NCBI GenBank assembly: GCA_937952085.1
Contig: CALFYQ010000432.1
Coordinates: 1 to 21,660 of the forward strand
Direction of reading: 5' to 3'
Length of the DNA: 21,660 bases
From: an uncultured Paracoccaceae bacterium
GTDB taxonomy: Bacteria > Pseudomonadota > Alphaproteobacteria > Rhodobacterales > Rhodobacteraceae
The translations under genes were made by a program, and so were the position numbers. Below the pieces are notes generated by a model that saw nothing but the letters and a program-made list of their open reading frames with translations, searched no databases and was not told the origin of the DNA. This document shows, in pieces, positions 14,781-21,660 of the stretch; position 1 is the first letter of the stretch; each line of letters starts with the position of its first letter.

Positions 14781-14787
14781 GCGCGCC

Positions 14788-17454
14788 ATGGAAGTTCTCT
14801 TTCTCATCCTGCTGATCGTCCTGATGGCGACGGCGCTCGGCTCCGGCTATCCGGTCGCCTTCGCGCTGCCGGGCGCGGCGATCATCGCCATCGCGATCGC
14901 AGCCGGCGCCGGCTGGATCTTCGAACAGAACCCGGACGCCTATTTCCATTCCGGCGGGCCATCGCAATGGCTCACGGCGGGCGTCACCAACAACCGGGGC
15001 GTCTACTGGGACGTGGACCGCGACACGCTCATCGCGATCCCGCTCTTCATCTTCATGGGCATCATGCTCCAGCGGTCTAAGATCGCCGAGGATCTGCTCG
15101 TGACGATGGCGAAGCTCTTCGGCCCGGTGCCGGGCGGCCTCGGCATCTCGGTGATATTCGTCGGCGCGCTCCTCGCCGCCACCACCGGCATCGTCGGCGC
15201 GACCGTGGTGGCGATGGGCCTGATCTCCCTCCCGGCGATGATGCGCGTCGGCTATTCGACGCCGCTCGCCACCGGCGCCATCGCCGCCTCCGGCACGCTC
15301 GGCCAGATCATCCCGCCGTCGATCGTGCTCATCATCCTGGCGGACCAGCTCGGCTCCGCCGCCGACCAGGCCTCGACGGCGCGCAAGGCGCTCCACAAGG
15401 CGGCGACGGGCGAACTGTCGATGCCCTCCGTCTTCGACGTGACCTCCACCTCCGCGGGCGAGATGTTCCTCGGCGCGCTGGTGCCGGGCCTCGTCCTCGT
15501 CGGCCTCTACATGCTCTACATCCTCGCCTTCGCGCTGATCCGGCCCTCCAAGGCGCCGGCCGTGCATACGGAAGGCGGGTGGGACGCGGCCTTCTGGGGC
15601 CACGTCGTGATGACGCTGGTGCCGCCGCTCGCGCTCATCTTCCTCGTGCTCGGCTCCATCATCACCGGCGTCGCCACGGTGAACCAGGCCGGCGCCATCG
15701 GCGCGGCCGGCGCGCTGGTGATGGCGGCCTACCGGCTCCATCCGACGAACGGGCTCAGGGCCTACGCGCCGGCGATTATCTGCGTCGCATCGGTCGCGAC
15801 GCTCGCCTGGACGATCTCGGCCTATCCGATGAACATCAAGGCGGCGCAGACGCCGGAGGACTGGACCGGCATCACCATCGGCGTCGTCGCGGCGATCGCG
15901 CTGATCATCGGCCTGCTGTGGAGCGGCTGGCGCGCCCTCCGGGTCGACAACACGCTCCAGGCCGTGATGATGGAGACGGCGAAGACGACCAGCCTTGTCT
16001 TCATCATCCTCCTCGGCGCCGCCATCCTCACCTCGGCCTTCCGCGCCTTCGGCGGCGAGGACCTGGTGCGGGACTTCCTGCAATCGCTGCCCGGCGGCTT
16101 CTGGAGCCAGTTCATCATCGTCATGGCGGTGATCTTCTTCCTCGGCTTCTTCCTCGATTTCATCGAGATCGCCGTGGTCGTGGTGCCGATCGTGGCGCCG
16201 ATCCTTCTGGCCGATCCGGGGGCGAACATCACCGCTGTCTGGCTCGGTGTGATGATCGGCCTCAACATCCAGACCTCGTTCCTCACCCCGCCCTTCGGCT
16301 TCGCGCTCTTCTACCTTCGCGGCGTCGCCCCGGCCGCGGTGCGGACGGTGCAGATCTATCGCGGCGTGATCGCCTTCATCGGCCTTCAGCTCCTCGCGCT
16401 GCTCATCGTCGGCGTCTATCCGCCGCTGGTGAACTACCTGCCGCAGCGGTCGGGCCTCCTTTCCGAGACGGCTCCGCCGCCGCGGAACCCGCGGTTGCAG
16501 ATCTGCCTCGCCGACTACGTGACGGAGCGGCTCGTCGAGGAGGCGGGCGCGACCCGCGCGGCGATCGAGGCGGCGAAGGGGCTGGACCTCTCCGCCCTGC
16601 CCCGGCCGCTGGCCGGCAAGGTGACGGGCGGCGTCGAAGCCGCCGATGCGGCGCTCGCGGCGCTGGATCAGGTCTCCGTGGATTCGGCCGCGGTCCAGTC
16701 CGCCGCCGCCGATTATCGTCCGATCCTTATCCAGGTGCGCCGCATCGAGCGGGACATCCGCAAAGAGGACGAGGTCATCGACGAGGTGAAGACCGCGATC
16801 AGCCGGATGCACGGCGAGGAGACGGCCGAGGACCGCGCCAGACTGGAGGCGCGGCTGGCGGAGCTCGAGGCCGCGCGCGCCGCGCACGCCGCGCAGATCC
16901 CCGCCGAATGGGAGGCGCGCCACGACGCCTTCGCCAAGCTGACCAAGGCGGAGGACGACTCCCGGTCCGCCTGGCAGAGGAACGCCGACAAGGCCTTCGA
17001 CGACCCGGCCGAGGTGCTCTCGATCCTCCAGGCGAACGACGCCTTCGCGGCGCTGGAGCCCGATCTTCTCGCCCTCCGCGACGTGATCGCGAACGGCAAG
17101 GAGGCCGAGGCCGAGGCGCTGGAGGAGACGGTCAAGTCGATGGAGGACCGCTTCGGCGAGGTCGCCGGGGCCTCCGACGTGAAGTCGGAGCTCTCCAAGG
17201 CGCGGCGTTCGGTCCGGGCCCGGTCCTTCGACATCGCCAAGGCGCTCGCCTCCTATGACGACGCCGTGACGGAATATCGCAAGCAGGCCGAATGGCGGGC
17301 CGCCGCCGCGCCCCTCGCGCCGCAGATCGCCGCCTATCTCGACGGCATCCGCGAGACGGTGGGTGCGCGCGCGCAGCCGCGGTTCAGCCGCGACGCCGCG
17401 CTTTCGCTCGCCGCCTGCAGCGCCGAGCACCGGGACATCTCGCTCAACTTCTGA
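14788..17454 (+). CDS. TRAP transporter large permease (DctM) with long helical tail
   Basis: The product is 888 residues, about twice the usual DctM length of around 430. Residues 1-550 are the membrane part. The DctM signature GTLGQIIPPSIV is at 169-180, with further family blocks near 84-93 (PLFIFMGIML) and 452-505 (LGFFLDFIE ... FLTPPFGFALFYLRG). Between about 315 and 385 there is an insertion with two extra hydrophobic segments (326-345, 361-380). After the last helix (526-546, ending VYPPLVNYLP) come about 335 residues with no membrane segment, rich in Ala, Glu, Lys and Arg and strongly helical, with coiled-coil-like heptads around 645-735 and 770-835. I recognise no known domain in the tail. 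Codon use is continuous with the rest, so it is a genuine extension and not a frameshifted neighbour. Which side of the membrane the tail faces is unclear. Confidence 0.85.
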   Translation: MEVLFLILLIVLMATALGSGYPVAFALPGAAIIAIAIAAGAGWIFEQNPDAYFHSGGPSQWLTAGVTNNRGVYWDVDRDTLIAIPLFIFMGIMLQRSKIAEDLLVTMAKLFGPVPGGLGISVIFVGALLAATTGIVGATVVAMGLISLPAMMRVGYSTPLATGAIAASGTLGQIIPPSIVLIILADQLGSAADQASTARKALHKAATGELSMPSVFDVTSTSAGEMFLGALVPGLVLVGLYMLYILAFALIRPSKAPAVHTEGGWDAAFWGHVVMTLVPPLALIFLVLGSIITGVATVNQAGAIGAAGALVMAAYRLHPTNGLRAYAPAIICVASVATLAWTISAYPMNIKAAQTPEDWTGITIGVVAAIALIIGLLWSGWRALRVDNTLQAVMMETAKTTSLVFIILLGAAILTSAFRAFGGEDLVRDFLQSLPGGFWSQFIIVMAVIFFLGFFLDFIEIAVVVVPIVAPILLADPGANITAVWLGVMIGLNIQTSFLTPPFGFALFYLRGVAPAAVRTVQIYRGVIAFIGLQLLALLIVGVYPPLVNYLPQRSGLLSETAPPPRNPRLQICLADYVTERLVEEAGATRAAIEAAKGLDLSALPRPLAGKVTGGVEAADAALAALDQVSVDSAAVQSAAADYRPILIQVRRIERDIRKEDEVIDEVKTAISRMHGEETAEDRARLEARLAELEAARAAHAAQIPAEWEARHDAFAKLTKAEDDSRSAWQRNADKAFDDPAEVLSILQANDAFAALEPDLLALRDVIANGKEAEAEALEETVKSMEDRFGEVAGASDVKSELSKARRSVRARSFDIAKALASYDDAVTEYRKQAEWRAAAAPLAPQIAAYLDGIRETVGARAQPRFSRDAALSLAACSAEHRDISLNF

Positions 17455-17483
17455 GCCCCGGCGCCGGCGCGGCGCGACCCTTT

Positions 17484-17522
17484 CGCCGGGCGGTGGACGA
17501 TCCCGCCGCCCGGCGCTATTAG
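17484..17522 (+). promoter_or_regulatory. hairpin overlapping a probable purB promoter
   Basis: cgccgggcgg (17484-17493) pairs perfectly with ccgcccggcg (17506-17515), and the stem can grow by three pairs including a wobble. In the same place TGGACG (17494-17499), 17 bases, then TATTAG (17517-17522) form a fair sigma-70-type promoter, 27 bases before purB. The stem may end the TRAP transcript, or the resemblance to one of the two signals may be chance. Confidence 0.45.
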
Positions 17523-17548
17523 ACGGCCCGTCAGAGACGAGGCCCTCC

Positions 17549-18862
17549 ATGATCCCGCGCTATTCCCGCCCCCAGATGACCGAAATCTGGGCGCCGGAGA
17601 CCAAGTTCCGTATCTGGTTCGAGATCGAGGCGCACGCGACCGACGCGCTGGCCGATCTCGGCGTCGTGCCCGAGAGCGCGGCGAAGGCGGTCTGGAAGGC
17701 GAAGGACATGGTCTTCGACGTCGCCCGCATCGACGAGATCGAGCGCGAGGTGAAGCACGACGTCATCGCCTTCCTCACCCATCTTTCCGAACTCGTCGGC
17801 CCCGAGGCCCGCTTCGTCCACCAGGGGATGACCTCGTCGGACGTGCTCGACACCTGCCTCGCGGTGCAACTTGTCCGCGCCTCCGACATCCTCCTCGACG
17901 ACATGGACGCGCTCTGCGACGCGCTGAAGGCCCGCGCCTTCGAGCACAAGGACACGGTCTGCATCGGCCGCTCCCACGGCATCCACGCCGAGCCCGTGAC
18001 CTTCGGGCTGAAGATGGCGCAGGCCTATGCGGAGATGGACCGGAACCGCAGCCGGCTCGCCATGGCCCGCGCCGAGGTGGCGACCTGCGCCATATCCGGC
18101 GCCGTCGGCACCTTCGCCAACATCGACCCCTCGGTGGAGGCGCATGTCGCGGCGAAGATGGGCCTGGAGGTCGAGCCGATCTCCACCCAGGTCATCCCGC
18201 GGGACCGGCACGCCTTCTTCTTCTCGGTCCTCGGGGTGATCGCCTCCTCGATCGAGCGCATCGCGACCGAGATCCGCCATCTCCAGCGCACCGAGGTGCT
18301 GGAGGCGGAGGAGTGGTTCTCGCCGGGCCAGAAGGGCTCCTCGGCGATGCCGCACAAGCGGAACCCGATCCTCTCGGAGAACCTGACCGGCCTCGCCCGC
18401 ATGGTCCGCGCCTACGCCATGCCGGCGATGGAGAACGTCGCCCTCTGGCACGAGCGGGACATCTCCCATTCCTCGGTCGAGCGGATGATCGGCCCGGACG
18501 CGACGGTGACGCTCGACTTCGCCCTCGTCCGCCTGACCGGCCTGATCGAGAAGCTGGTGGTCCACCCCGAGAACATGGCGCGGAACCTCGACCTCTTCCG
18601 CGGCCTCGTCCACTCGCAGCGCGTGCTGCTCGCCCTCACCCAGAAGGGCGTCGCGCGGGAGGACGCCTATCGCCTCGTCCAGCGGAATGCGATGAAGGTA
18701 TGGGACAAGGGGGAGGATTTCCTCGCCGCCCTGAAGGCGGACCCCGAGGTCTCCGCCGCGCTGACGCCGGCGGAGATCGAGGCGAATTTCGACCTCGCCC
18801 ACCACACCAAGCATGTCGAGACGATCTTTGCGCGAGTGTTCGGGCCCGAGGGCGAGGGCTAA
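17549..18862 (+). CDS. purB: Adenylosuccinate lyase
   Basis: PurB catalyses two fumarate-releasing steps: SAICAR to AICAR in purine synthesis, and adenylosuccinate to AMP. The 437-residue length is normal. The fumarate-lyase superfamily signature GSSAMPHKRNP is at 263-273 and contains the mobile-loop catalytic serine. HQGMTSSDVLDT (91-102) and GRSHGIHAEPVTFG (140-153, catalytic His) are the other two active-site blocks. The N-terminus MIPRYSRPQM is the usual one for this enzyme and has GACGAGG upstream; an open frame extends back to 17363 but does not read as protein. It acts in the cytoplasm as a homotetramer. It follows DctM by 94 bases and probably has its own promoter there. Confidence 0.96.
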   Translation: MIPRYSRPQMTEIWAPETKFRIWFEIEAHATDALADLGVVPESAAKAVWKAKDMVFDVARIDEIEREVKHDVIAFLTHLSELVGPEARFVHQGMTSSDVLDTCLAVQLVRASDILLDDMDALCDALKARAFEHKDTVCIGRSHGIHAEPVTFGLKMAQAYAEMDRNRSRLAMARAEVATCAISGAVGTFANIDPSVEAHVAAKMGLEVEPISTQVIPRDRHAFFFSVLGVIASSIERIATEIRHLQRTEVLEAEEWFSPGQKGSSAMPHKRNPILSENLTGLARMVRAYAMPAMENVALWHERDISHSSVERMIGPDATVTLDFALVRLTGLIEKLVVHPENMARNLDLFRGLVHSQRVLLALTQKGVAREDAYRLVQRNAMKVWDKGEDFLAALKADPEVSAALTPAEIEANFDLAHHTKHVETIFARVFGPEGEG

Positions 18863-19250
18863 GCCGGACGCACTGCCCCGGCAGCGAGCGGCGCGCGATA
18901 CCGGTTTGGGCGATGGCCCGGGCGACCAGCCCGGGCCGCGACCGACCCATTCCGGGGTCGGGCGCCCTCCGCCGCCTCAAGTCGCGCAGCCGTCGTCCGG
19001 TGCGGCGCCATCAACCACAACCGACCAATCGTCTCGGCGCCCTCCCTGGGTCGGTCGCGACCCTCGGTGCGCTGACCAGGTGTTGGAGGGCGCGCGCCTC
19101 AGATGCCGTCAGCCGGCCACACCGGCCCGCTCACGCCCTCGTGTTTAACCTTACACATTGGTGAACGACGTCGCGTCGCGAGGTCTTGGCGCGCCGCGCT
19201 GCGGCGCCCATTTCCATAGGGCCCCACGTTACTGCCCCTGGAGACCAGAG
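18863..19250. other. long intergenic region with two hairpins
   Basis: There are 388 bases without a gene I can support. A perfect 9-bp stem ggcccgggc/gcccgggcc (18915-18937, loop gacca) is followed directly by cgaccc/gggtcg (18943-18960). Together they could end purB transcription, although no T run follows. Further on, a short AT-richer patch around 19141-19160 (gtgtttaaccttacacattgg) stands out and may hold the promoter for the small gene at 19251. Open frames crossing the region are low-complexity and not convincing. A small RNA is possible but unsupported. Confidence 0.4.
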
Positions 19251-19355
19251 ATGGACCCCGACAACAACCGCTTCCCGGCGGCCGCCGCCGTTTTCGCCAC
19301 CGTCGCCGCCTTCGGCTGGCTCGCGCTGACGCTCGGCGCCGCGTTCGCGGGCTGA
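19251..19355 (+). CDS. Possible 34-residue single-helix membrane peptide
   Basis: From ATG 19251 a short frame gives a polar start (MDPDNNRFP), one hydrophobic helix (AAAAVFATVAAFGWLALTLG) and a short end (AAFAG). A GGAG at 19240-19243 gives a usable ribosome binding site. The composition (Phe, Trp, Asn-Asn) is not what GC-rich shadow frames look like, and a strong hairpin follows the stop, both of which argue for a real small gene. I do not recognise the family. It converges on the zeta-subunit gene. Confidence 0.5.
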   Translation: MDPDNNRFPAAAAVFATVAAFGWLALTLGAAFAG

Positions 19356-19366
19356 GGCCCGCGCCG

Positions 19367-19391
19367 CCGGGCGGCCGGAGCGGCCGCCCGG
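19367..19391. terminator. perfect 11-bp stem between convergent genes
   Basis: ccgggcggccg (19367-19377) and cggccgcccgg (19381-19391) pair fully around a GAG loop. The stem lies between the stops of the small-peptide gene and the zeta-subunit gene and could act as a two-way terminator. There is no T run on either side, so Rho-independent function is uncertain. A smaller palindrome ggccctcagggcc (19395-19407) abuts the zeta stop. Confidence 0.5.
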
Positions 19392-19407
19392 ACCGGCCCT
19401 CAGGGCC

Positions 19408-19728
19408 TCAATGGGTCTCGTTCATGACCTGCGACTTGGCCTCGACCTCGAGCGCCGCCAGCTTCGCCCGCACCTCAGCCTCGGACAGCGCCGTCGCCCG
19501 CGCGGCGATGTCGCCCATCACCTTGCGGATCACATCCTCGTCGCCGGCTTCCTCGAGATCGGCGATCACGACGGAGCGGGCGTAGGCCTCCGCATCGGCC
19601 TCGCCGAGCTTCTCCGCCAGCCAGAGGCCGAGGAGCTTGTTGCGTCGGGCCGCGACCTTGAAGCGCAGCTCGGCGTCATGGGCGAACTTGTTCTCGAAGG
19701 CCTTCTTGCGGTCGTCAAAGCTCGTCAT
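19408..19728 (-). CDS. F1-ATPase inhibitor zeta subunit (DUF1476)
   Basis: The product is 106 residues from ATG 19728 and matches the alphaproteobacterial DUF1476 family. This is known from Paracoccus denitrificans as the zeta subunit, which blocks ATP hydrolysis by the F1Fo ATP synthase. The N-terminal stretch MTSFDDRKKAFENKFAHDAE is the inhibitory part. RRNKLLGLWLAEKLG (about 29-43) starts the four-helix core, with EDVIRKVMGDIAA and a final helix following. The frame is open for 22 more codons upstream, but they are Arg-rich and not family-like. It is divergent from purC, with 176 bases between starts. It is far from any ATP synthase genes in this window. Confidence 0.92.
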   Translation of the reverse strand: MTSFDDRKKAFENKFAHDAELRFKVAARRNKLLGLWLAEKLGEADAEAYARSVVIADLEEAGDEDVIRKVMGDIAARATALSEAEVRAKLAALEVEAKSQVMNETH

Positions 19729-19804
19729 CGCTCGTCTCCCCTGGCGGCGTCGCCGACACTTAGAGAAGCCGAGCGCCGGTCTCAAGCGCGGCATCGCGCG
19801 CGCC

Positions 19805-19834
19805 TTGCGACCGATCGCCCTTTGGGCCTATATG
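19805..19834 (+). promoter_or_regulatory. probable purC promoter
   Basis: TTGCGA (19805-19810), an 18-base spacer and TATATG (19829-19834) match a housekeeping promoter at four positions in each box. The -10 lies inside a short inverted repeat (gggc-CTATAT-gccc, 19824-19837). Transcription would start close to 19841, just before the leader hairpin. Confidence 0.5.
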
Positions 19835-19841
19835 CCCCCGA

Positions 19842-19872
19842 GCGGGCGCGGCGCACTGATCGCCGCGCCCGC
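19842..19872 (+). other. 12-bp stem-loop in the purC leader
   Basis: gcgggcgcggcg (19842-19853) pairs without mismatch to cgccgcgcccgc (19861-19872) around the loop cactgat. It would form at the very 5' end of the purC transcript and ends 32 bases before the start codon. GATTCCCTTT follows, only a weak T run. It could stabilise the mRNA, attenuate transcription or bind a regulator. Confidence 0.6.
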
Positions 19873-19904
19873 GATTCCCTTTGGCCTCCGGAAAGGAGAC
19901 CTGC

Positions 19905-20672
19905 ATGGCCCGCCGCAGGATGGTGTATGAGGGCAAGGCGAAGATCCTCTACGAGGGTCCGGAGCCCGGCACCTACATCCAGTACTTCAAGGACGACGCT
20001 ACGGCGTTCAACGCCGAGAAGCGCGACGTGATCGAGGGCAAGGGCGTCCTCAACAACCGCATCTGCGAACACATCATGTCCGCACTGAACGGGATCGGAG
20101 TGCCGACCCATTTCATCCGCCGGCTCAACATGCGCGAGCAGCTGATCCGCCAGGTGGAGATCATCCCGCTCGAGGTGGTGGTGCGGAACGTCGCGGCCGG
20201 CTCGCTCTCGAAGCGGCTCGGCATCCCGGAGGGGGAGCCCCTGCCCCGGCCGATCGTGGAGTTCTACTACAAGGACGACGCGCTCGGGGACCCGATGGTC
20301 TCCGAAGAGCACATCATCGCCTTCAACTGGGCGAACCAGCAGGACCTCGACGACATCATCGCGCTGGCGCTCCGGGTGAACGACTTCCTGACCGGCCTCT
20401 TCCTCGGCGTCGGCATCCGCCTCGTCGACTTCAAGATCGAGACCGGCCGGATCTGGGAAGGCGACTTCCAGCGGATCATCGTCGCCGACGAGATCAGCCC
20501 GGATTCCTGCCGCCTCTGGGACGTGCAGACCGGCCGCAAGCTCGACAAGGACGTCTTCCGCCGCGACCTCGGCAGCCTCTCCGACGCCTATACGGAAGTC
20601 GCCAAGCGGCTCGGCATCCTGCCGCAGAACGGCGGGGCCAAGGCGAAGACCGGCCCCAAGCTGGTGCACTGA
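19905..20672 (+). CDS. purC: SAICAR synthetase
   Basis: PurC joins CAIR and aspartate with ATP to give SAICAR in de novo purine synthesis. The product is 255 residues, the usual bacterial length. Family blocks are YEGKAKILYE near the start (ATP-binding loop), YFKDDATAFNAEK, LEVVVRNVAAGSLSKRLGI, LVDFKIETGRI and IVADEISPDSCRLWD (the last is a substrate-binding signature). AAGGAG at 19893-19898 fixes ATG 19905 over the in-frame TTG 19881. Its TGA shares one base with the purS ATG, so translation is coupled. The C-terminal tail KAKTGPKLVH is typical of alphaproteobacterial copies. Confidence 0.96.
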   Translation: MARRRMVYEGKAKILYEGPEPGTYIQYFKDDATAFNAEKRDVIEGKGVLNNRICEHIMSALNGIGVPTHFIRRLNMREQLIRQVEIIPLEVVVRNVAAGSLSKRLGIPEGEPLPRPIVEFYYKDDALGDPMVSEEHIIAFNWANQQDLDDIIALALRVNDFLTGLFLGVGIRLVDFKIETGRIWEGDFQRIIVADEISPDSCRLWDVQTGRKLDKDVFRRDLGSLSDAYTEVAKRLGILPQNGGAKAKTGPKLVH

Positions 20673-20911
20673 TGCGGGTGCGCGTCCATGTCACGCTGAA
20701 GCAGGGCGTGCTCGACCCGCAGGGCGAGGCGGTGAAGCGCGCGCTCGGCTCGCTCGGGTTCGAGGGGGTCGAGGGCGTGCGCCAGGGCAAGGTGATCGAC
20801 CTCGACCTCGCCGAGAGCGACCCGGCCCGCGCCGAGGCGCAGGCGCGGGCGATGTGCGAGAAGCTGCTCGCCAACACCGTGATCGAAACCTTCTCCGTCG
20901 AACACCAGTGA
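20672..20911 (+). CDS. purS: FGAM synthase PurS subunit
   Basis: The product is 79 residues. PurS is the small dimeric subunit that bridges PurL and PurQ in the three-part FGAM synthase and helps pass ammonia between them. The sequence has the two-strand/helix pattern of the family: RVRVHVTLKQGVLDPQGEAV, then LGFEGVEGVRQGKVIDLDL, and a last helix ending NTVIETFSVE. The start overlaps the purC stop by one base, and purQ begins seven bases after its stop, so the three genes form one translational unit. Confidence 0.95.
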   Translation: MRVRVHVTLKQGVLDPQGEAVKRALGSLGFEGVEGVRQGKVIDLDLAESDPARAEAQARAMCEKLLANTVIETFSVEHQ

Positions 20912-20918
20912 GGCCGGC

Positions 20919-21614
20919 ATGAGAGCCGCGGTCATCGTCTTCCCCGGCTCCAACTGCGACCGGGACCTCGCGGTCGCCTTCCGCCAGGCCGCGGACGGGC
21001 GGGAGCCGGCGATGGTCTGGCACAAGGAGACGTCGCTGCCCGAGGGGCTCGACGTGATCGGCGTGCCGGGCGGTTTCTCCTTCGGCGACTATCTGCGCTG
21101 CGGCGCCATCGCGGCGCGCTCGCCGATCATGCGCGCGGTCGCCGGGTTCGCCGCCCGCGGCGGCACGGTGCTCGGCATCTGCAACGGCTTCCAGATCCTG
21201 ATAGAGGCGGGGCTCCTGCCCGGCGCGCTGATGCGGAATTCCGGCCTCGCCTTCGTCTGCAAGCCGGTCGGCCTCCGGGTCGAGACGGCGTCGAGCCCGT
21301 TCACCGGCTGCTACCAGAAGGGCGAACTGGTCCGCTTCCCGGTCGCGCACCATGACGGCGCCTATGTCGCCGACCCGGAGACGCTGGCGCGGCTCGAAGG
21401 CGACGGGCGGATCGCGTTCCGCTATGTCGACGAGACCGGCGCGCCGACCCGCGCCGCCAACCCGAACGGCACCGCGGCGAACATCGCCGGCATCCTCTCC
21501 GAGAACCGCCGCGTCCTCGGGCTGATGCCACATCCCGAGCGGGCCGCCGACGCGGCGCTCGGCGGCGCCGACGGCCTCCGCCTGTTTGAGAGCCTCGCAG
21601 GCGTGCCGGCCTGA
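20919..21614 (+). CDS. purQ: FGAM synthase glutaminase subunit
   Basis: PurQ releases ammonia from glutamine for FGAM formation by PurL. It is a class I glutamine amidotransferase of 231 residues. The nucleophile is Cys88 in LGICNGFQIL, and the triad is completed by His205 and Glu207 in LMPHPERA. PGSNCDRDLA at the N-terminus and GVPGGFSFGDYLRCGAIAA are PurQ blocks. The gene is complete. PurL is the expected partner; it does not begin within the last 46 bases of the window, which hold no recognisable gene. Confidence 0.96.
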   Translation: MRAAVIVFPGSNCDRDLAVAFRQAADGREPAMVWHKETSLPEGLDVIGVPGGFSFGDYLRCGAIAARSPIMRAVAGFAARGGTVLGICNGFQILIEAGLLPGALMRNSGLAFVCKPVGLRVETASSPFTGCYQKGELVRFPVAHHDGAYVADPETLARLEGDGRIAFRYVDETGAPTRAANPNGTAANIAGILSENRRVLGLMPHPERAADAALGGADGLRLFESLAGVPA

Positions 21615-21660
21615 GGCGGCGGCGAGTTCACCGCTGCGGCTGAGGCTGCGCTCCGATCCG

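Noticed and set aside
13155..14807. Open frame of 550 codons on the minus strand across the TRAP locus
   Set aside because: It crosses the end of one real gene, a terminator and the whole of another; no recognisable protein features.
17363..17548. N-terminal extension of PurB
   Set aside because: It overlaps the end of dctM, and PurB normally begins at the MIPRYSRP motif.
14686..17550. Open frame of 954 codons on the minus strand opposite dctM
   Set aside because: Composition is Arg/Asp/Glu/His low complexity, typical of antisense frames in GC-rich genes, and the plus strand encodes a clear DctM.

Overview
The window is about 21.7 kb of very GC-rich DNA (most third codon positions are G or C) with tightly packed genes. 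The gene content points to an alphaproteobacterium, most likely of the order Rhodobacterales: an ATP synthase zeta subunit (DUF1476) divergent from purC, a purC-purS-purQ run, a Bpt-type N-end-rule leucyltransferase, a P-loop 'ATPase' family I know mainly from roseobacters, an RTX serralysin and a TRAP transporter. The order-level call is inference; no rRNA or tRNA gene is present to anchor it.

Layout. 1-82: 3' end of a gene encoding a C-terminal membrane helix. 380-2267: uncharacterised P-loop protein and a 10-helix EamA/DMT exporter. 2421-5523: metA, a patatin-like lipoprotein whose start overlaps the metA stop, and a second lipoprotein of the alpha/beta-hydrolase fold. 5600-6171: convergent NTF2-like protein and ribbon-helix-helix regulator. 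6416-7803: degenerate response-regulator receiver followed by polyphosphate kinase 2. 7906-8700: bpt. 8722-10875 (minus): serralysin-type metalloprotease with two RTX blocks. 11203-17454: TRAP transporter locus with two tandem, 76% identical binding-protein genes, then an oversized DctQ and a very oversized DctM. 17549-18862: purB. 18863-19250: apparently non-coding with strong hairpins. 19251-19355: possible 34-residue membrane peptide. 19408-19728 (minus): F1-ATPase inhibitor zeta subunit. 19905-21614: purC, purS and purQ; the last 46 bases hold no gene I can identify.

How the genes fit together. purB, purC, purS and purQ serve de novo purine synthesis, and the zeta subunit inhibits reverse ATP hydrolysis by F1. 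PPK2 next to a pseudo-receiver links polyphosphate to nucleotide pools. The TRAP locus looks like a self-contained uptake system: two binding proteins, each followed by a GC hairpin that may limit read-through and keep binding-protein mRNA high, then a translationally close Q-M pair. Its substrate cannot be read from the sequence; organic or keto acids are the usual ligands of this binding-protein family.

Most unusual items: the roughly 335-residue helical, charged tail on DctM; the N-terminal membrane extension of DctQ; the duplicated binding proteins, with a LacI-type palindrome in front of the second; the receiver domain with Asp-to-Glu at the phosphorylation site; and the perfect 12-bp stem in the purC leader. 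I found no CRISPR array, insertion sequence, phage gene, tRNA or rRNA.
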